From CAYXXZ01 sp964469165 (lineage in GTDB: Bacteria; Pseudomonadota; Gammaproteobacteria; Pseudomonadales; Porticoccaceae), in NCBI GenBank assembly GCA_964469165.1, contig CAYXXZ010000090.1, positions 1-12,664 of the forward strand: DNA of 12,664 bases, given 5' to 3'. Both the position numbers and the translations under genes were made by a program. How positions within the stretch are numbered: position 1 is the stretch's first letter; each line of letters starts with the position of its first letter. The notes under the pieces are model-generated. The model was not told the origin of the DNA and searched no databases. It saw only the letters and a program-made list of their open reading frames with translations. Shown here piece by piece: positions 1 through 7,155 of this stretch.

Positions 1-433
1 CGGCCAGGGTGAGGATGGGCGCATCCGCAGGGTTGACCTTGCGGTAGATCGGCGGCGTCGGCAAATCGTTCGGCAACAAACTGCCGGCACTGTTGAGCGC
101 CGCCTGCACCTCCTGCTCAGCCACGCCGAGATCCACTTCGAGATGGAACTGCAGGGTGACCACCGAGGCGCCGAGTGAACTGGTAGACGACATTTGCTTG
201 AGGCCGGGGATCTGCCCCAGTTGGCGCTCCAGCGGCGCCGTGATGGTGCGTGCGGTCACCTCCGGCCCCGCACCGGGCTGGAAGGTAAACACCTGAATGA
301 TCGGATAATCCACCTGCGGCAATGCCGCCACCGGCAGCAGACGCCAGGCGAGGATTCCCGAGGCGAGTACCGCAAGCATCAGCAGCGATGTCGCGACCGG
401 ACGCAGAATGAACGGCTTGGACAGGCTATTCAC
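1..433 (-). CDS. mdtB: RND efflux pump inner-membrane transporter, MdtB-like (N-terminal part, cut by window edge)
   Basis: This is the proton-driven inner-membrane pump of a tripartite efflux system, which would expel drugs, bile-salt-like compounds or siderophores through the adaptor and an outer-membrane channel. About 144 residues are present and the gene runs off the left edge; the family is normally a little over 1000 residues. Visible features are the RPVATSLLML start of transmembrane helix 1 (about residues 11-30), then LPVAALPQVDYP (33-44), the PGAGPEV segment (53-59), LERQLGQIPGLKQMSS (68-83) and VAEQEVQAALN (104-114), all typical of HAE1-family pumps and closest in memory to MdtB. 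I chose the GTG at 433 because GGGGAG lies 7 bases upstream and the protein then begins a few residues before the conserved RPVATSLL. It lies 27 bases downstream of mdtA on the same strand, so the two are surely one operon. MdtC or MuxB-type paralogues are possible alternatives. Confidence 0.9.
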   Translation of the reverse strand, partial: MNSLSKPFILRPVATSLLMLAVLASGILAWRLLPVAALPQVDYPIIQVFTFQPGAGPEVTARTITAPLERQLGQIPGLKQMSSTSSLGASVVTLQFHLEVDLGVAEQEVQAALNSAGSLLPNDLPTPPIYRKVNPADAPILTLA

Positions 434-460
434 AACAAGGCTCCCCGCCAGCGCGCGCCA

Positions 461-1615
461 TCAGCCTTCAACGCCATCGGGAAATACCACCGCCTTGCCA
501 TCGCGCAGGCGATCGAGCCCCTCCAGCACGACCAGTTCCCCCTCTTCGAGGCCGCTCGTCACCGCCACTCGCTCATCGGCAACGGTGCCCAGGCTGATGG
601 TGCGGGAATATGCCTTGTCGTCGGCGATCACGTAGACATAGGTTCTCTCGGCGCCATACTGCACCGCATCGGCGGGTATGGTGATGACCGAACTTTCCCG
701 GCCAAGGCGCAGACGGACGTTGACGAACTGGTTGGGAAAGAGAATTTTGTCCGCGTTCTCGAACAACGCCTTGGCGCGCAGCGTGCCGGTGGCCGTGTCG
801 ATCTGATTGTCCAGCGATGCCAGTTGGCCCGCGGCGAGAATCCGCTGCTCGTCGCGGTCGAGCGCATCAACAAGCAGCGGTTCGCCCCGCGCAACCGCCT
901 CGCGCAGAGCGCCCACCTGCACTTCCGGCACGGTGAACTGCACCGAAATGGGGCTCATCTGGGTGATGCTGACAAGGCCATCGCTGTCACCGGCGTTTAC
1001 CAGATTACCCGCATCGACGCGCCGCAAACCCAGGCGGCCATCGATAGGCGCCTTGATTTCGGTCCAGGATACCTGAAGGCGGGCATCCGCCACCTGTGCG
1101 GTATGGTTCTTCAGGGTGCCCGTCAACTCCTCCACCAGCGCCTTTTGCGCATTCAGCTGCTGCTGGGAAATGGAATTCTTGTGGGTCAGCCCCTCGTACA
1201 TGGCCAGATCGGCACGGGCGTTGCGCAACTGTGCCTGGGTCTGCTGGAGCTGACCTTCGGCCTGATCGAGACGCGCCCGGTAGGGTCGCGGGTCGACGAC
1301 GGCCAGCAAATCGCCTTTCCCGACCTCGGCGCCCTCCTTGAAATGCACTTCGGTGAGCATGCCATCGACGCGACTGCGCACCGTCACTGTGTTGAGGGAC
1401 AGCACCGTGCCAATGGACCTGATCCATATATCCAGATCGCTGCGCTGCGCCGCAACGGCACGCACCGTGGCGGGGCGATCCCACTGGCTCTGCGGCATGC
1501 TGCTCGCAGGCGCGGAGCTCCCTCCCCAGTACCACAGCGCACCGGCAATACCGATTACCAGCGCCGCGCCAAACATCGCGCCACGGCGCGTCACAGAAAG
1601 GGAAGGGTTCAACAT
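461..1615 (-). CDS. mdtA: RND efflux periplasmic adaptor (membrane fusion protein), MdtA-like
   Basis: This protein links the inner-membrane RND pump to an outer-membrane channel. The chosen product is 384 residues. An N-terminal hydrophobic segment (about 14-32) acts as anchor, and there is no lipobox cysteine. The first half of the lipoyl domain includes TVTVRSRVDG (76-85) and GDLLAVVDPRPY (101-112). An alpha-helical hairpin rich in Q, A and L spans about 113-185. The second lipoyl half has IKAPIDGRLGLRRVDAGN (187-204). The beta-barrel has LDNQIDTATGTLRAKA (268-283) and FPNQFVNVR (293-301), and a membrane-proximal domain follows. The order and these motifs match MdtA of enterobacteria. A longer reading from 1720 adds 35 residues, but ATG 1615 puts the hydrophobic anchor near the N-terminus and has AAGGAA upstream, so I prefer it. 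A promoter with a Fur-type operator precedes it at about 1777-1819. The pump gene follows after 27 bases. Confidence 0.92.
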   Translation of the reverse strand: MLNPSLSVTRRGAMFGAALVIGIAGALWYWGGSSAPASSMPQSQWDRPATVRAVAAQRSDLDIWIRSIGTVLSLNTVTVRSRVDGMLTEVHFKEGAEVGKGDLLAVVDPRPYRARLDQAEGQLQQTQAQLRNARADLAMYEGLTHKNSISQQQLNAQKALVEELTGTLKNHTAQVADARLQVSWTEIKAPIDGRLGLRRVDAGNLVNAGDSDGLVSITQMSPISVQFTVPEVQVGALREAVARGEPLLVDALDRDEQRILAAGQLASLDNQIDTATGTLRAKALFENADKILFPNQFVNVRLRLGRESSVITIPADAVQYGAERTYVYVIADDKAYSRTISLGTVADERVAVTSGLEEGELVVLEGLDRLRDGKAVVFPDGVEG

Positions 1616-1776
1616 GAATTGCCGGATTCCTTGAAGATGAACAATATGAATCGCAATACCGCGACGAGTGATACGGGAGAGCGGTCGACGAAAGTTATCC
1701 CACAATCGCCTGTCCGGCAAATGACGATACCGGCGCTACGATCTCATTCTCATCCATGGCACCAGCACCACACAAC

Positions 1777-1791
1777 TGATAATCGTTATCA
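1777..1791. promoter_or_regulatory. Probable Fur box upstream of mdtA
   Basis: TGATAATCGTTATCA fits the 7-1-7 Fur consensus (TGATAAT-N-ATTATCA) with one mismatch, and about 14 of 19 positions of the classical Fur consensus match. It abuts the last base of the -10 hexamer of the minus-strand promoter proposed for mdtA, so Fur bound here with iron should block transcription. That Fur represses through such boxes is established; its use here is inferred. Confidence 0.65.
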
Positions 1792-1819
1792 TTTTACAGT
1801 TACAGATATCGGGAAACAA
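1791..1819 (-). promoter_or_regulatory. Predicted sigma-70 promoter of the mdtA-mdtB operon
   Basis: On the minus strand TTGTTT (1819-1814) is followed by a 17-base spacer and TAAAAT (1796-1791), which matches the -10 consensus at five of six positions. Transcription would start near 1784, leaving a leader of about 170 bases before the ATG at 1615. The -35 is weak (three of six), as expected for a regulated promoter. The Fur box begins at the end of the -10. Confidence 0.45.
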
Positions 1820-1853
1820 CCGATGACGGCAAATCGGCGCGAGCCGGTCGCAC

Positions 1854-1882
1854 TCGCCAAGCGTCGCGCAGATGAGTAATAT
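1854..1882 (+). promoter_or_regulatory. Predicted promoter of the tRNA-Thr gene
   Basis: TCGCCA (1854-1859, four of six) and TAATAT (1877-1882) are separated by 17 bases. They are followed by a G+C-rich discriminator (GGCGCCC), a feature of growth-rate-controlled stable-RNA promoters. The expected start at about 1889 gives a short 5' leader before the mature tRNA end at 1898. It points away from the mdtA promoter, so the two transcription units diverge. Confidence 0.5.
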
Positions 1883-1897
1883 AGGCGCCCTCCCCGG

Positions 1898-1973
1898 GCC
1901 GGATTAGCTCAGCTGGTAGAGCAGCGCATTCGTAATGCGAAGGTCGTAGGTTCGACTCCTATATCCGGCACCA
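1898..1973 (+). tRNA. thrW: tRNA-Thr, anticodon CGT, CCA encoded
   Basis: A complete 76-base cloverleaf is visible. The acceptor stem GCCGGAT pairs with ATCCGGC and is followed by discriminator A and an encoded CCA (1971-1973). The D arm carries AGCTCAGCTGGTAGAGC. The anticodon loop TTCGTAA places anticodon CGT at 1931-1933, which decodes ACG (threonine). The T arm contains GGTTCGACTCC. The sequence closely resembles E. coli thrW, whose locus is a known integration site for phages and islands. I found no second copy of its 3' end in the window, so there is no direct evidence of integration here. Confidence 0.97.
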
Positions 1974-2443
1974 CTTTGACATCCCTCCAAGCAATGCTTT
2001 ATAGCCTACGAAATACGGACTTTTTATTACCTGCCATTCCAAGAAGCGCCATAATGCACCACAAAATCCAGCAACAAATGGGGGCATATCCGCAGACACA
2101 TCGGCTGCCCCCAGAGTAAATGCCCCCCGAGACCGCTAGGCCAGCAGGGGCACCCCTGGTGCAGGGTCGGAACCATGCTGCAAGGCCTGCGATTCCAGCG
2201 CACCAGATCCCGGCCCAGCCCTACCCTGCCCACGAAGGCGCCCGCGCGCGCCCCCCCTCGACTAGCCAAAACCCAGGCCATACGGCACCATAGCCCCAAC
2301 GAAAGTAAAACCACCAAGTATTGCCGGGGAATAACTAAAACCATTCCCAAACCGCTGCCTTTATTTATCTGGTTCGCGGCCGATCTCTATGGGAGCGACT
2401 TCAAGCAATCCCAGTACGAGAGCATCTACATGGAAATAGTAAT
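1974..2443. other. Intergenic region between tRNA-Thr and cas3; no convincing gene
   Basis: About 470 bases without a recognisable coding sequence. Open frames exist on both strands, but they are rich in R, P and S or lack any family resemblance. Between 2080 and 2152 several arms can pair in more than one way: GGGGGCA at 2080 with TGCCCCC at 2106, TGCCCC at 2121 with GGGGCA at 2147, and CAGGG/CCCTG around 2145-2158. No U-tract follows, so these are not obvious intrinsic terminators. One plus-strand frame (2175-2447) stops in an ATGA overlap with the cas3 start. The cas3 promoter must lie here or further upstream, but no hexamer pair is strong enough to call. Confidence 0.5.
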
Positions 2444-4672
2444 ATGACTTTTTATGCCCACTCTGCTGCTAACCGCGATGAGTCGGAATGGCAAAAACTG
2501 GTCGATCACCTGATAGCCGTGGGGAAATTGGCCGCGGAGAAAGCCAGCCACTTCAATGGCGCAGAGTTGGCAGAGGTTGCCGGCAAGCTGCACGACCTAG
2601 GCAAATACTGCGATGAATTTCAGGCCCGGCTGCGGGGCAGTCCGCGCAAGGTCGATCACGCCACTTGGGGCGCAAGAGTCGCCAAGGAGAAGTATCCACA
2701 GTTGTGGCCGCTACTGGCCTATGCCATTGCTGGGCACCACGCCGGCCTAGCCGATGGCATGTCCAGCGACAGACAGCAAGCCATCACTCCGCTGGCGGAG
2801 CGGCTGCGCCAGTCCCCGGTCACCAGTCTTGATGGAGTATGGCAGCGAGAAATTACGCTGCCTTCCGCACCAGACCTCCCACCTTTCAAACAGCGCCAAG
2901 GCTACGGCGGCTTCCAACTGGCGATGTTGGGGCGAATGATCTATTCCTGTCTGGTGGATGCGGATTTTCTGGACACCGAGACGTTTTACCGAAAAGTCGA
3001 CAATCTCCCGCCGCGTGATAGCCAATTCCCATCCCTGGCTACATTGCGAGATCAGCTAAATCAATTTCTCAGCCAACCGCGCTTTCAATCTTCTCAGGGC
3101 GTCAACGCCACTCGTGGCCACATTCTCGCCCACGTCCGCCGGGAGGCGGCGCAGCAACCGGGATTATTCTCGTTGAATGTTCCGACGGGGGGCGGCAAGA
3201 CGTTGAGCTCCCTCGCCTTCGCCTTGGATCACGCCATCACTCATGGCCTGCGGCGTGTCATTCTGGTGATTCCCTTCACCAGCATTGTGGAGCAGAACGC
3301 AGCAGTATTCCGCGAGGCACTGGGGCCGTTGGGCGAGCAGGCGGTATTGGAGCATCACAGCGCTTTTTCGGAGGAAAAAGCCGACTACAGCGATCCAGAT
3401 TCCCGCGACAAGCTGCGGCAGGCTGCCGAGAACTGGGAAGCGCCTATCGTTGTCACCACCGCAGTGCAGTTCTTTGAAAGCCTGTTTGCCAATCGCTCGT
3501 CCCGCTGCCGAAAACTCCACAATATTGCCAGCAGCGTGGTGATTCTCGACGAAGCCCAGACCCTGCCCGTCAATCTGTTGCGGCCCTGTGTGGCGGCCAT
3601 CGACGAACTTGCCTGCAATTATCGAAGCAGTCTGGTGTTGTGCACGGCTACCCAGCCGGCGCTACAGCAGAAGGACGGCTTTGAGGGCGGCTTGGAAAAC
3701 GTTCGGGAACTGGCCCCTTCCCCCGCTCAGCTTCACCAGCAACTCGAGCGAGTCACCGTCGCGCATGTTGGTGCTATGACAGACGATGACCTGACTGCCG
3801 CCATCCTGGCCGAACATCAAGTGCTGTGCATCGTCAACAACCGGCGTCATGCCCGCAGCCTGTTCGAGGCTGTTCGTCACCAGCCCGGCACCTACCACCT
3901 CACCACCCTGATGTGCGCCAGCCATCGCAGTGACAAGTTGCGTGAAGTGAGAGGCCGCCTAAACAATGGTGAGCCCTGCCGCCTGATTTCCACCTCGTTG
4001 ATAGAGGCGGGAGTGGATGTGGATTTTCCTGCCGTCTATCGCGCCGATGCCGGGTTGGATTCCATTGCCCAGGCAGCCGGGCGCTGCAACAGGGAAGGAA
4101 AACGGCCCAAGGAATCCAGCCATGTTCGGGTGTTCACCGTTGCCAGCGATTGGAGTACCCCGCCGGAACTGGCCCAATATACCCAGTCCTGCCAGGGTAT
4201 CTTTCGCCGTCACGCCAACAATCCTTTGTCCTTGGCAGCCATCCGCGACTATTTCCGCGAAGTCTACTGGTTGAAGGGCAAGCAACTGGATGCTCACCAG
4301 TTGTTGCAGCAGATTGAGACGGGTGGCAAGGAGGGCATTCCCTATGAACAGCTTGCCCGCCACTTTCGGATGATCGAAAGCAATATGACACCGATCATCG
4401 TCCCTTACAATGCAGAAGTTGCTGGACTGGCGAGGCAGTTGTCCTACGCTGAGTATGTGGGTGGGCTCGCCCGCAAGTTGCAGCCCTACCTGGTACAGGT
4501 TCCCGAGCAGGGATTGCAAGCACTCCGTGCTGTCGGTGCGGTGCAGCCGGTGAACGAGACGCGGTTTGGCAACCAGTTTATGCAGTTGATGGCGGAAAAC
4601 TTGTACGATCCAGATTGTGGCTTGAGCTGGGATAATCCAGGTTTCATCAGCGCAGAAGCCAGTGTGCTCTGA
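2444..4672 (+). CDS. cas3: CRISPR-associated helicase-nuclease Cas3, type I-C
   Basis: Cas3 is recruited to the R-loop made by Cascade and unwinds and degrades the target DNA. The 742-residue protein is full length. The N-terminal HD nuclease domain shows KLHDLGK (H50, D51), VDHATWG (D71, H72), AGHHAG (H98, H99) and VDADFLDTE (171-179). The superfamily 2 helicase core shows Walker A VPTGGGKT (246-253), the DEAQ box (369-372), the TAT motif (401-403), STSLIEAGVDVDFP (516-529) and the arginine-finger motif QAAGRCNREGK (543-553). All catalytic motifs look intact. ATG 2444 has GGAA eight bases upstream and lets the HD domain begin at the normal distance. It is the first gene of the cas operon, and cas5c starts 24 bases after its stop. 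The large antisense frame across its end is a shadow. Confidence 0.98.
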   Translation: MTFYAHSAANRDESEWQKLVDHLIAVGKLAAEKASHFNGAELAEVAGKLHDLGKYCDEFQARLRGSPRKVDHATWGARVAKEKYPQLWPLLAYAIAGHHAGLADGMSSDRQQAITPLAERLRQSPVTSLDGVWQREITLPSAPDLPPFKQRQGYGGFQLAMLGRMIYSCLVDADFLDTETFYRKVDNLPPRDSQFPSLATLRDQLNQFLSQPRFQSSQGVNATRGHILAHVRREAAQQPGLFSLNVPTGGGKTLSSLAFALDHAITHGLRRVILVIPFTSIVEQNAAVFREALGPLGEQAVLEHHSAFSEEKADYSDPDSRDKLRQAAENWEAPIVVTTAVQFFESLFANRSSRCRKLHNIASSVVILDEAQTLPVNLLRPCVAAIDELACNYRSSLVLCTATQPALQQKDGFEGGLENVRELAPSPAQLHQQLERVTVAHVGAMTDDDLTAAILAEHQVLCIVNNRRHARSLFEAVRHQPGTYHLTTLMCASHRSDKLREVRGRLNNGEPCRLISTSLIEAGVDVDFPAVYRADAGLDSIAQAAGRCNREGKRPKESSHVRVFTVASDWSTPPELAQYTQSCQGIFRRHANNPLSLAAIRDYFREVYWLKGKQLDAHQLLQQIETGGKEGIPYEQLARHFRMIESNMTPIIVPYNAEVAGLARQLSYAEYVGGLARKLQPYLVQVPEQGLQALRAVGAVQPVNETRFGNQFMQLMAENLYDPDCGLSWDNPGFISAEASVL

Positions 4673-4696
4673 AAAAATAGTGAGAAAGGAGACAAT

Positions 4697-5368
4697 ATGG
4701 GATACGGAATAAAATTGAAAATATGGGGCGAACGAGCCTGCTTCACCCGCCCAGAAATGAAGGTGGAACGCGTCAGTTACGACGTCATCACCCCATCTGC
4801 GGCACGGGGTATTCTCGAAGCCATCCATTGGAAGCCAGCCATTCGCTGGCATATTGACCGCATTAGTGTGTTGAAACCCATCCGTTTTGAGTCCATTCGT
4901 CGCAATGAAGTGGGTGGCAAATTGGCGGCAGGCACCGTGACCAAGGCCATGAAAGCTGGCAATACTGCTGGCGTAGTCAGTTTTGTAGATGAAGATCGCC
5001 AACAGCGTGCTGCTACCGTGTTGCGGGATGTGGCCTACATCATCGAAGCCCATTTCGAGCTGACTCCCCGTGCCGGAGCGGATGATACCGTAGGCAAGCA
5101 TCTGGACATTTTCAATCGCCGCGCTAGGAAAGGTCAGCATTTTCACATGCCTTGCCTTGGGGTGCGGGAGTTTCCTGCCAGCTTTGAACTGGTCGAGGGC
5201 GATGACCTTCCTGGGGTGGACGCCAGCCTGATGGGAGAGCAAGACTTGGGCTGGATGCTCCACGATTTTGACTTTTCTCAGGACTATAAACCCCATTTCT
5301 TCCGGGCTCGCATGGTGGATGGGATTATCGAAGTGCCCGAGTTCGGCGGCGAGGGGATCAAAGCATGA
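4697..5368 (+). CDS. cas5c: Cas5c (Cas5d): pre-crRNA endoribonuclease and Cascade subunit
   Basis: In type I-C there is no Cas6; Cas5c cuts the repeat at the base of its hairpin and then holds the 5' handle in Cascade. The 223-residue product shows the family signature RGILEAIHWKPAIRW (37-51), RVSYDVITPSAARG (25-38) and VGKHLDIFNRR (132-142). From memory, catalysis in the Bacillus halodurans enzyme uses Tyr46, Lys116 and His117. Aligning the motifs by eye, the Lys-His pair is K134-H135 here, but the tyrosine position is His44. ATG 4697 is preceded by AAAGGAG five bases upstream, a very strong ribosome site. The stop overlaps the cas8c start in ATGA (5365-5368), so the two are translationally coupled. 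Confidence 0.97.
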   Translation: MGYGIKLKIWGERACFTRPEMKVERVSYDVITPSAARGILEAIHWKPAIRWHIDRISVLKPIRFESIRRNEVGGKLAAGTVTKAMKAGNTAGVVSFVDEDRQQRAATVLRDVAYIIEAHFELTPRAGADDTVGKHLDIFNRRARKGQHFHMPCLGVREFPASFELVEGDDLPGVDASLMGEQDLGWMLHDFDFSQDYKPHFFRARMVDGIIEVPEFGGEGIKA

Positions 5369-7155
5369 TTCTCACGGCGCTCAACAATTATTACGAGCGG
5401 CTGGTGGCAAGAGGCGATTCGGAAATAGCCCCCTACGGATTCAGCCAGGAAAAAATCAGTTTTGCCTTGGTTATCGACCGCGATGGTAATCTGTTGGATG
5501 TGCGCGACTTGCGCGATACCGCCGGCAGGAAACCTGTTCCGTCGATTCGACTTGTGCCTCAGCCTCCCAAGCGATCAGTTAATATCGATCCCTGCTTTCT
5601 TTGGGATAAAGCCAGTTATGTGTTGGGGCTGGTGGCTGCGGAAAAGGATCGTCCAAGGGCTGTACTAACCCACGAAGCCTTCAAAACCTATCATCAACAG
5701 TGGCTGGAAAGCAGTGACGACGATGGTATGACGGCGCTTTTGGCCTTTCTCGCTTCATGGAATCCAAACGATCCCACACGGATTCAGAAAATTCCCGAGA
5801 CAGCCTTGGATGCTAATTTGGTGTTCATCCTGGACGGCGACGACTGCTTCCTGCACGATCGTCCCGCTGCCATCGCCATACGTCAGCGGCAGGTGTCGGG
5901 CGAGAATGGTGTGCCGGTCACTTGCTTGGTCACAGGCGAAATCGCACCGCCTGCTGTGCTGCATCCCGCCATCAAGGGTGTCAATGGCGCCCAAAGTTCC
6001 GGTGCGTCGCTAGTTTCGTTCAATCTGGATGCGTTTAAGTCCTATGGCAAGGAGCAGGGCGCCAATGCACCGGTATCGGAAAAGGCAGCTTTTTCTTATA
6101 CCACCGTGTTGAATCACTTGTTGCGCCGAGATGAGGGCAATCACCACCGCTTGCAGATCGGCGATGCCACCGTGGTGTTTTGGGCGGAGGCTGATACCGA
6201 TGTTCAGGCAACCGCTGGTGAGTCTCTATTCAGTCTGCTCATACAGCCGCCGACTGATCCGCAGGAGAGCATGAAACTGCATTCCGTGTTGGCGAAGATC
6301 GCCAGCGGGCGACCACTGCACGAGTTGGACGCTGATCTGCAAGACCAGACCCGTATCTTCGTACTTGGGCTGGCACCCAACGCCTCGCGCCTGTCCATCC
6401 GCTTTTGGGAAACCGCGAGTCTGGAAGTATTTGCCCGTCGATTGGCGGAGCATTTTCAGGATATGGTGCTCGATCCGCTGCCGTGGCGGCAGGAGCCCGC
6501 CATCTGGCGCCTGCTCAGTGAAACCGTTCCCCATCGTAAGGACAGTAAGCCGAAGTTGGATGATGTGGCACCACAGTTGGCGGGCGAGTTGGCCCGCGCC
6601 ATCCTCACCGGCGGACGCTACCCCCGCAGTCTACTGGCCAACCTGATCATGAGAATGCGTGCTGACGGCGATATTTCCGACCTGCGCGTTGCCCTGTGTA
6701 AAGCAGTTCTGATGCGCGATGCGCGCCTGAGCAATCGTCAAAACCCCGATAAGGAGATACCCGTGAGTCTGGATACAGAAAATCGCGACCCCGGCTATGT
6801 GCTGGGGCGACTGTTCGCCCTGCTGGAGCAAAGCCAGAGTGCTGCCTTGGGTCACAACGTCAACGCCACCATTCGCGACCGTTACTACGGTGCCGCTTCG
6901 GCAACGCCCGCCAGTGTCTTTCCGATACTGTTGCGCAATCTCACCCACCACCTTGGCAAGGTGAGAAAATCCAGCCCCGGCCTGGCCGTAGTGCTGGAAA
7001 GACAGATTGGTGAGATTGTCGACCTGTTGGGGCCAGGGTTTCCCAAACGCCTGGCCATGGAAGCTCAGGGCCGCTTTGCTATCGGTTACTATCACCAAAA
7101 TCGCAACCAATTCAAAAAATCCGACACCACCGACAAGGAAGGAGATGAACAATGA
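5365..7155 (+). CDS. cas8c: Cas8c (Csd1), large subunit of type I-C Cascade
   Basis: Cas8c is the large subunit that recognises the PAM and helps open the target duplex. The product is 596 residues, normal for the family. Recognised segments are the N-terminal LNNYYERL (6-13), VTCLVTGEIAPPAVLHP (185-201) and the highly typical IKGVNGAQSSGASLVSFN (203-220) followed by AFKSYGKEQG (223-232). The last 130 residues form a helical region that doubles as the separate small subunit Cas11c through an internal start (separate entry). The gene begins inside the cas5c stop and ends in an ATGA overlap with cas7c (7152-7155). Its 3' end also carries AAGGAAGGAG, the ribosome site for cas7c. No frameshift is seen. 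Confidence 0.97.
   Translation: MILTALNNYYERLVARGDSEIAPYGFSQEKISFALVIDRDGNLLDVRDLRDTAGRKPVPSIRLVPQPPKRSVNIDPCFLWDKASYVLGLVAAEKDRPRAVLTHEAFKTYHQQWLESSDDDGMTALLAFLASWNPNDPTRIQKIPETALDANLVFILDGDDCFLHDRPAAIAIRQRQVSGENGVPVTCLVTGEIAPPAVLHPAIKGVNGAQSSGASLVSFNLDAFKSYGKEQGANAPVSEKAAFSYTTVLNHLLRRDEGNHHRLQIGDATVVFWAEADTDVQATAGESLFSLLIQPPTDPQESMKLHSVLAKIASGRPLHELDADLQDQTRIFVLGLAPNASRLSIRFWETASLEVFARRLAEHFQDMVLDPLPWRQEPAIWRLLSETVPHRKDSKPKLDDVAPQLAGELARAILTGGRYPRSLLANLIMRMRADGDISDLRVALCKAVLMRDARLSNRQNPDKEIPVSLDTENRDPGYVLGRLFALLEQSQSAALGHNVNATIRDRYYGAASATPASVFPILLRNLTHHLGKVRKSSPGLAVVLERQIGEIVDLLGPGFPKRLAMEAQGRFAIGYYHQNRNQFKKSDTTDKEGDEQ
6763..7155 (+). CDS. cas11c: Cas11c, small Cascade subunit translated from inside cas8c
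   Basis: AAGGAG at 6751-6756 is followed after six bases by GTG at 6763, in frame with cas8c (codon 467). Translation from it gives a 130-residue protein beginning MSLDTENRDPGYVLGRLF and ending with the cas8c stop, predicted mostly helical. It is known that type I-C systems, studied in Desulfovibrio vulgaris, make Cas11c from an internal start near the 3' end of cas8c and need it for Cascade assembly. The length, position and strong ribosome site here agree with that. No separate cas11 gene exists in the window. What is inferred is that this GTG is used; the protein itself cannot be seen from sequence alone. Confidence 0.82.
   Translation: MSLDTENRDPGYVLGRLFALLEQSQSAALGHNVNATIRDRYYGAASATPASVFPILLRNLTHHLGKVRKSSPGLAVVLERQIGEIVDLLGPGFPKRLAMEAQGRFAIGYYHQNRNQFKKSDTTDKEGDEQ

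Noticed and set aside
1616..1720. 35-residue N-terminal extension of mdtA
   Set aside because: It precedes the membrane anchor with charged, unconserved residues. ATG 1615 gives the normal adaptor N-terminus with AAGGAA upstream.
194..1879. 561-codon open frame on the plus strand
   Set aside because: It is antisense to mdtA, which has clear adaptor motifs, and it shows no family features of its own. Long antisense frames are common in G+C-rich genes.
2240..2275. G+C-rich tract GCGCGCGCCCCCCCTCGAC as a possible stray CRISPR repeat
   Set aside because: It lacks the paired second arm and the ATTGAAAC end of the repeat; the likeness is only in base composition.
3959..5296. 445-codon open frame on the minus strand across the cas3-cas5c junction
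   Set aside because: It lies opposite two well-recognised cas genes, has no recognisable domain and no convincing ribosome site.
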